Positions 61,097 to 64,000 of a stretch of 64,000 nucleotides of DNA are shown one piece after another. The stretch comes from Streptococcus toyakuensis (lineage in GTDB: Bacteria; Bacillota; Bacilli; Lactobacillales; Streptococcaceae), in the NCBI RefSeq assembly GCF_024346585.1, contig NZ_AP024523.1, forward strand, positions 567,001 to 631,000. The letters are read 5' to 3'. Numbering within the stretch: the first letter of the stretch is position 1; every line of letters begins with the position of its first letter. The notes below the pieces were generated by a model. It had not been told where the DNA came from and made no database searches. It was given only the letters and a program-made list of their open reading frames with translations. The translations under genes and the position numbers were made by a program.

Positions 61097-61726
61097 ATGT
61101 CAAAACACTATAAACTTGTATTTTATAGCCGTATCTTCTTGTTTCTAGCGGCTTTTACGGGAGTTTATCTTGAAATCGCCAAGCATGGTGGATTTGGGAT
61201 GTTACTCTATTATACGGTTCTGTCCAACCTTTTAGTCGCGATTTTTACGCTCTATCTCCTAAAGGTTATGAGCCGTTTAGGTGAAAACTGGCAAAGACCA
61301 AGTCTCTTGCGCTTAAAAGGTGGGGTCACCATGAGTATCATGATTACCTGTGTGATTTACCATTTCCTTTTAGCGCCTATTGCGACTAATTTCTATGCTC
61401 TAGAAAATTTCCTTTGCCACTATATCGTTCCCCTCTGGTTTTTAGCAGATACCCTCTTTTTTGACAAACAGGGTCAATACAAGATTTGGGACCCAATTGT
61501 GTGGACGATTTTACCCTTGCTGTATATGATTTTTGCTCTTTTTAATGGCTTGGTATTGAAACTTGATGTTCCTAATTCTAAGGTCAGTCCCTTCCCGTAC
61601 TTCTTTTTGAATGTGAACAAGGGTTGGGATGTCGTGTTCAAGTGGTGTCTGATTATCTTTGTTGCTTATATGGTGGCAGGATTTATCTTCTACTTTATTA
61701 AGCAAATCAAGAGAAAATCATCCTAA
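61097..61726 (+). CDS. Pr6Pr/FAR-17a-like membrane protein
   Basis: A 209-residue protein with six predicted membrane helices. The TVLSNLLVAIFTLYLL segment, CHYIVPLWFLADTLFFD and the YFFLNVNKGW region match Pr6Pr-type membrane proteins. No function is known. It is coupled to the upstream zinc ribbon gene. Confidence 0.78.
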   Translation: MSKHYKLVFYSRIFLFLAAFTGVYLEIAKHGGFGMLLYYTVLSNLLVAIFTLYLLKVMSRLGENWQRPSLLRLKGGVTMSIMITCVIYHFLLAPIATNFYALENFLCHYIVPLWFLADTLFFDKQGQYKIWDPIVWTILPLLYMIFALFNGLVLKLDVPNSKVSPFPYFFLNVNKGWDVVFKWCLIIFVAYMVAGFIFYFIKQIKRKSS

Positions 61727-61752
61727 GACACAAGGGATTCATTTTCGAGTTT

Positions 61753-61790
61753 AAGAAGGAGTCTGTACACTAAAGAGGCTTCTTCTTTTC
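61753..61790 (+). terminator. Intrinsic terminator
   Basis: A 12-bp stem (61753-61764 with 61776-61787, with wobble pairs) followed by T residues. Confidence 0.65.
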
Positions 61791-61850
61791 TTGCTTGTTT
61801 GATGACTATCAAAAAAGTAGAAGATTAAGAGAAATATAGAAAGAGATTTC

Positions 61851-63002
61851 ATGAAACAATTTTTAGAACGGGCCAGTATTTTGGCTCTCTCCCTCGTTTT
61901 GATTACGTCCTTTTCCATCTCGAGTGCTCTGCCAGCCATGTTTGACTATTATCAAGGTTATCCTAAGGAACAAATTGAGCTCTTGGCGAGCTTGCCTTCC
62001 TTTGGAATCATGATTATGTTATTACTAAATGGTTTCTTAGAAAAAATATTTCCTGAGCGCTTACAGATCAGTTTGGGATTGCTGATTTTATCACTAAGTG
62101 GAACTGCTCCCTTTTGGTACCAAGCTTATCCTTTTGTCTTTGGAACACGGATTCTTTTTGGTTTAGGTGTTGGGATGATCAATGCCAAGGCCATTTCTAT
62201 TATCAGTGAACGCTATCAAGGAAAAACGAGAATTCAGATGTTAGGGCTACGCGGTTCTGCAGAGGTCGTTGGGGCTTCTCTCATTACCTTGGCAGTCGGC
62301 CAATTGTTGGCCTTTGGTTGGACAGCTACTTTCTTAGCTTATAGTGCTGGATTTTTAGTTCTGATCCTTTATCTGCTCTTTGTACCTTATGGAAAAGAAA
62401 AGAAAGAAGTCAAGAAAAAAACGAAGGAAGCAAGTCGCTTAACTCGGGAAATGAAGGGCTTGATTTTTATCTTAGCTATTGAAGCGGCGGTTGTAGTTTG
62501 TACCAATACAGCTATTACCATCCGTATTCCAAGTCTGATGGTGGAAAGAGGACTGGGAGATGCCCAGTTATCTAGTTTTGTTCTTAGTGTCATGCAGTTG
62601 ATCGGGATTGTGGCTGGTGTGAGTTTTTCTTTCCTGATTTCAATATTTAAAGAGAAACTGCTCCTCTGGTCTGGTATTACCTTCGGCTTGGGGCAAATTG
62701 TGATTGCCTTGTCTCCATCCTTGTGGGTGGTAGTGGCAGGAAGTATTCTGGCTGGCTTTGCCTACAGTGTAGCCTTGACGACAGTCTTTCAACTTGTCTC
62801 TGAAAGAATTCCAGCTAAACTCCTCAATCAAGCAACCTCATTTGCAGTTTTAGGCTGTAGTTTCGGAGCCTTTACGACTCCATTCGTTCTAGGTGCAATT
62901 GGCTTATTAACTCACAATGGGATGTTGGTCTTTGCTATCTTAGGATCTTGGTTAATTGTAACCTCTATCTTTGTCATGTACCTACTTCAAAAGAGAGCTT
63001 AG
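61851..63002 (+). CDS. MFS transporter
   Basis: A 383-residue major facilitator with about twelve helices and a charged central loop (about 178-203: KEKKEVKKKTKEASRLTR). The family loop between helices 2 and 3 is present in altered form, and GTRILFGLGVGMINAKAISII is the helix 4-5 region. Substrate unknown; drug or sugar export are both possible. The stop codon lies in the terminator hairpin. Confidence 0.85.
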   Translation: MKQFLERASILALSLVLITSFSISSALPAMFDYYQGYPKEQIELLASLPSFGIMIMLLLNGFLEKIFPERLQISLGLLILSLSGTAPFWYQAYPFVFGTRILFGLGVGMINAKAISIISERYQGKTRIQMLGLRGSAEVVGASLITLAVGQLLAFGWTATFLAYSAGFLVLILYLLFVPYGKEKKEVKKKTKEASRLTREMKGLIFILAIEAAVVVCTNTAITIRIPSLMVERGLGDAQLSSFVLSVMQLIGIVAGVSFSFLISIFKEKLLLWSGITFGLGQIVIALSPSLWVVVAGSILAGFAYSVALTTVFQLVSERIPAKLLNQATSFAVLGCSFGAFTTPFVLGAIGLLTHNGMLVFAILGSWLIVTSIFVMYLLQKRA

Positions 63003-63027
63003 GATTGGTTTCCTAAGTTTTTCTTTT
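62998..63027 (+). terminator. Intrinsic terminator after the MFS gene
   Basis: CTTAGGA (62998-63004) / TCCTAAG (63011-63017) with a T-rich tail. Confidence 0.75.
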
Positions 63028-63065
63028 TTGGATTTTTGTACCCAGACACTATTTGATTTAGGGCC

Positions 63066-63094
63066 TTGTTTACAGACTAATTTCTTGATAAAAT
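63066..63094 (+). promoter_or_regulatory. truA promoter (predicts a leaderless mRNA)
   Basis: TTGTTT (63066-63071), 17-bp spacer, TAAAAT (63089-63094) with TG at 63086-63087. The ATG at 63102 is 7 nt after the -10. Confidence 0.6.
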
Positions 63095-63101
63095 AGAAGT
63101 T

Positions 63102-63851
63102 ATGACAAGATATAAAGCAACTATTTCCTATGATGGTTACGCCTTTGCTGGTTTTCAGCGCCAGCCTCATGCGCGTAGTGTTCAGGAAGAAATTGAAAAA
63201 ACCTTGACCAAGTTAAATAAAGGGCAAGCCATTACTGTTCACGGTGCTGGTAGGACAGATAGTGGGGTTCATGCCCTGGGACAGGTTATTCATTTTAACC
63301 TGCCTTATCAAATGGATGAGGAGAAGCTCCGTTTTGCTCTAGACACTCAGTCCCCTGAAGATATTGATGTGATTTCGATTGAGCTTGTGGCGGATGATTT
63401 TCATTGCCGTTATGCTAAGCACAGTAAGACCTATGAGTTTATCGTGGATAGGGGCCGTCCCAAAAATCCGATGCGCCGTCACTATGCCACCCACTTTCCT
63501 TATCCGCTTGATGTGGAACGGATGCGGGAGGCTATCAAAAAATTAGAAGGCACTCATGATTTCACCGGCTTTACAGCCTCTGGGACTAGTGTAGAGGATA
63601 AGGTTCGCACCATCACAGAAGCTAGTCTTAGGGTTGATGAGACAGGCCAGTTTTTGACCTTTACCTTTTCAGGAAATGGTTTCTTGTATAAGCAGATTCG
63701 TAATATGGTGGGGACACTGCTTAAAATCGGCAATAACCGCATGCCAGTAGAGCAGATTGACCTCATCTTGGAGAAAAAGGACAGGCAGCTTGCAGGTCCC
63801 ACTGCAGCACCAAATGGTTTATATTTAAAGGAGATTCGTTATGAAGAATAA
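63102..63851 (+). CDS. truA: tRNA pseudouridine(38-40) synthase TruA
   Basis: A 249-residue pseudouridine synthase. The N-terminal [15 protein letters not shown] and the catalytic Asp in [15 protein letters not shown] (about 50-64) are standard, as is the late [17 protein letters not shown]. It modifies U38-U40 in tRNA anticodon stems. The ThiD-like kinase gene overlaps its end by 11 bp. No ribosome site fits before the ATG. Confidence 0.96.
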   Translation: MTRYKATISYDGYAFAGFQRQPHARSVQEEIEKTLTKLNKGQAITVHGAGRTDSGVHALGQVIHFNLPYQMDEEKLRFALDTQSPEDIDVISIELVADDFHCRYAKHSKTYEFIVDRGRPKNPMRRHYATHFPYPLDVERMREAIKKLEGTHDFTGFTASGTSVEDKVRTITEASLRVDETGQFLTFTFSGNGFLYKQIRNMVGTLLKIGNNRMPVEQIDLILEKKDRQLAGPTAAPNGLYLKEIRYEE

Positions 63852-64000
63852 TCGTATTTTAGCACTTTCTGGAAATGATATTTTTAGTGGTGGTGGTTTG
63901 TCAGCTGATTTGGCTACTTATACCTTGAACGGCTTGCATGGCTTTGTAGCAGTGACTTGTTTGACAGCCTTGACGGAAAAGGGCTTTGAAGTCTTTCCAA
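63841..64000 (+). CDS. thiD: ThiD/PdxK-like ribokinase-family kinase, N-terminal part (partial)
   Basis: The first 53 residues of a ribokinase-like kinase; the rest lies beyond the window. [21 protein letters not shown] replaces the usual AGSDSSGGAGIQADLK block of ThiD, so a hydroxymethylpyrimidine or pyridoxine kinase is expected, with some divergence. AAAGGAG within the truA end serves as ribosome site, 7 nt before the ATG. Confidence 0.8.
   Translation, partial: MKNNRILALSGNDIFSGGGLSADLATYTLNGLHGFVAVTCLTALTEKGFEVFP

Overview
The window is a gene-dense, low-GC stretch of a mitis-group Streptococcus chromosome. Gene content and order (penA-recR-ddl-murF, the ftsA-ftsZ-ylmEFGH-divIVA-ileS cluster, psaBCA-tpx, pepO, relA-dtd, psaR, thrS, rpsO-cadD, galE, cmk, truA) follow what I remember of the S. 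pneumoniae chromosome. The divergent FtsA and FtsZ tails, an extra choline-binding amidase, a siderophore-type uptake cluster and a toxin-antitoxin pair point to S. mitis or a close relative rather than a typical pneumococcus. That species call is inference. No tRNA, rRNA, CRISPR array, prophage or intact insertion sequence was found. All complete genes appear intact; only the first (ROK protein) and last (ThiD-like kinase) are cut by the window edges.

Layout. 1-2.3 kb: end of a ROK sugar kinase and a convergent RpiR/MurR regulator (amino-sugar or sialic acid catabolism), split by a RelB/RelE-type module that sits between two near-identical terminator hairpins. 2.5-17.7 kb: wall synthesis and division genes, ending in a T-box-controlled ileS. 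The PBP2B carries the substitutions typical of mosaic beta-lactam-resistant alleles. 17.8-24.6 kb: gpmA, a cytosolic GH95 alpha-fucosidase and an ABC/FtsX-like exporter. 24.6-30.9 kb: thiol peroxidase and the PsaBCA manganese transporter with a DtxR-type operator, pepO and an MBL-fold hydrolase. 31-38 kb: a choline-binding amidase, relA and dtd, two paralogous small membrane proteins, pnuC and psaR. 38-45 kb: a phosphoesterase, an Rrf2 regulator, a DUF2974 hydrolase, a BceRS-like two-component system and a T-box-controlled thrS.

45.4-51 kb is the most accessory-looking part. It holds rpsO with a structured leader, then a cadD cadmium-resistance cassette framed by nested direct repeats and insulated by terminators. 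Upstream of cadD are a palindromic operator over the promoter and a 24-codon Cys-rich leader peptide whose distal codons can pair with the cadD ribosome-binding site. This looks like an undescribed attenuation device. A four-gene ferric-siderophore-type uptake operon with its own esterase follows. 51-64 kb: acyltransferase, P-type ATPase, trmK, a Nif3-like protein, a DadA-like oxidase, galE, a GtrB-like glycosyltransferase, ferredoxin, a LysM-type surface protein, cmk, small membrane proteins, an MFS carrier, truA and thiD.

Themes. Metal homeostasis recurs (psaBCA/psaR, cadD, siderophore uptake, a cation ATPase). Many promoters are extended -10 (TGn) types. At least four genes (GH95, P-type ATPase, ferredoxin, truA) have the -10 box only 6-7 nt before ATG, which predicts leaderless mRNAs. 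Three RUP elements are present, one of them inserted in the loop of a bidirectional terminator.
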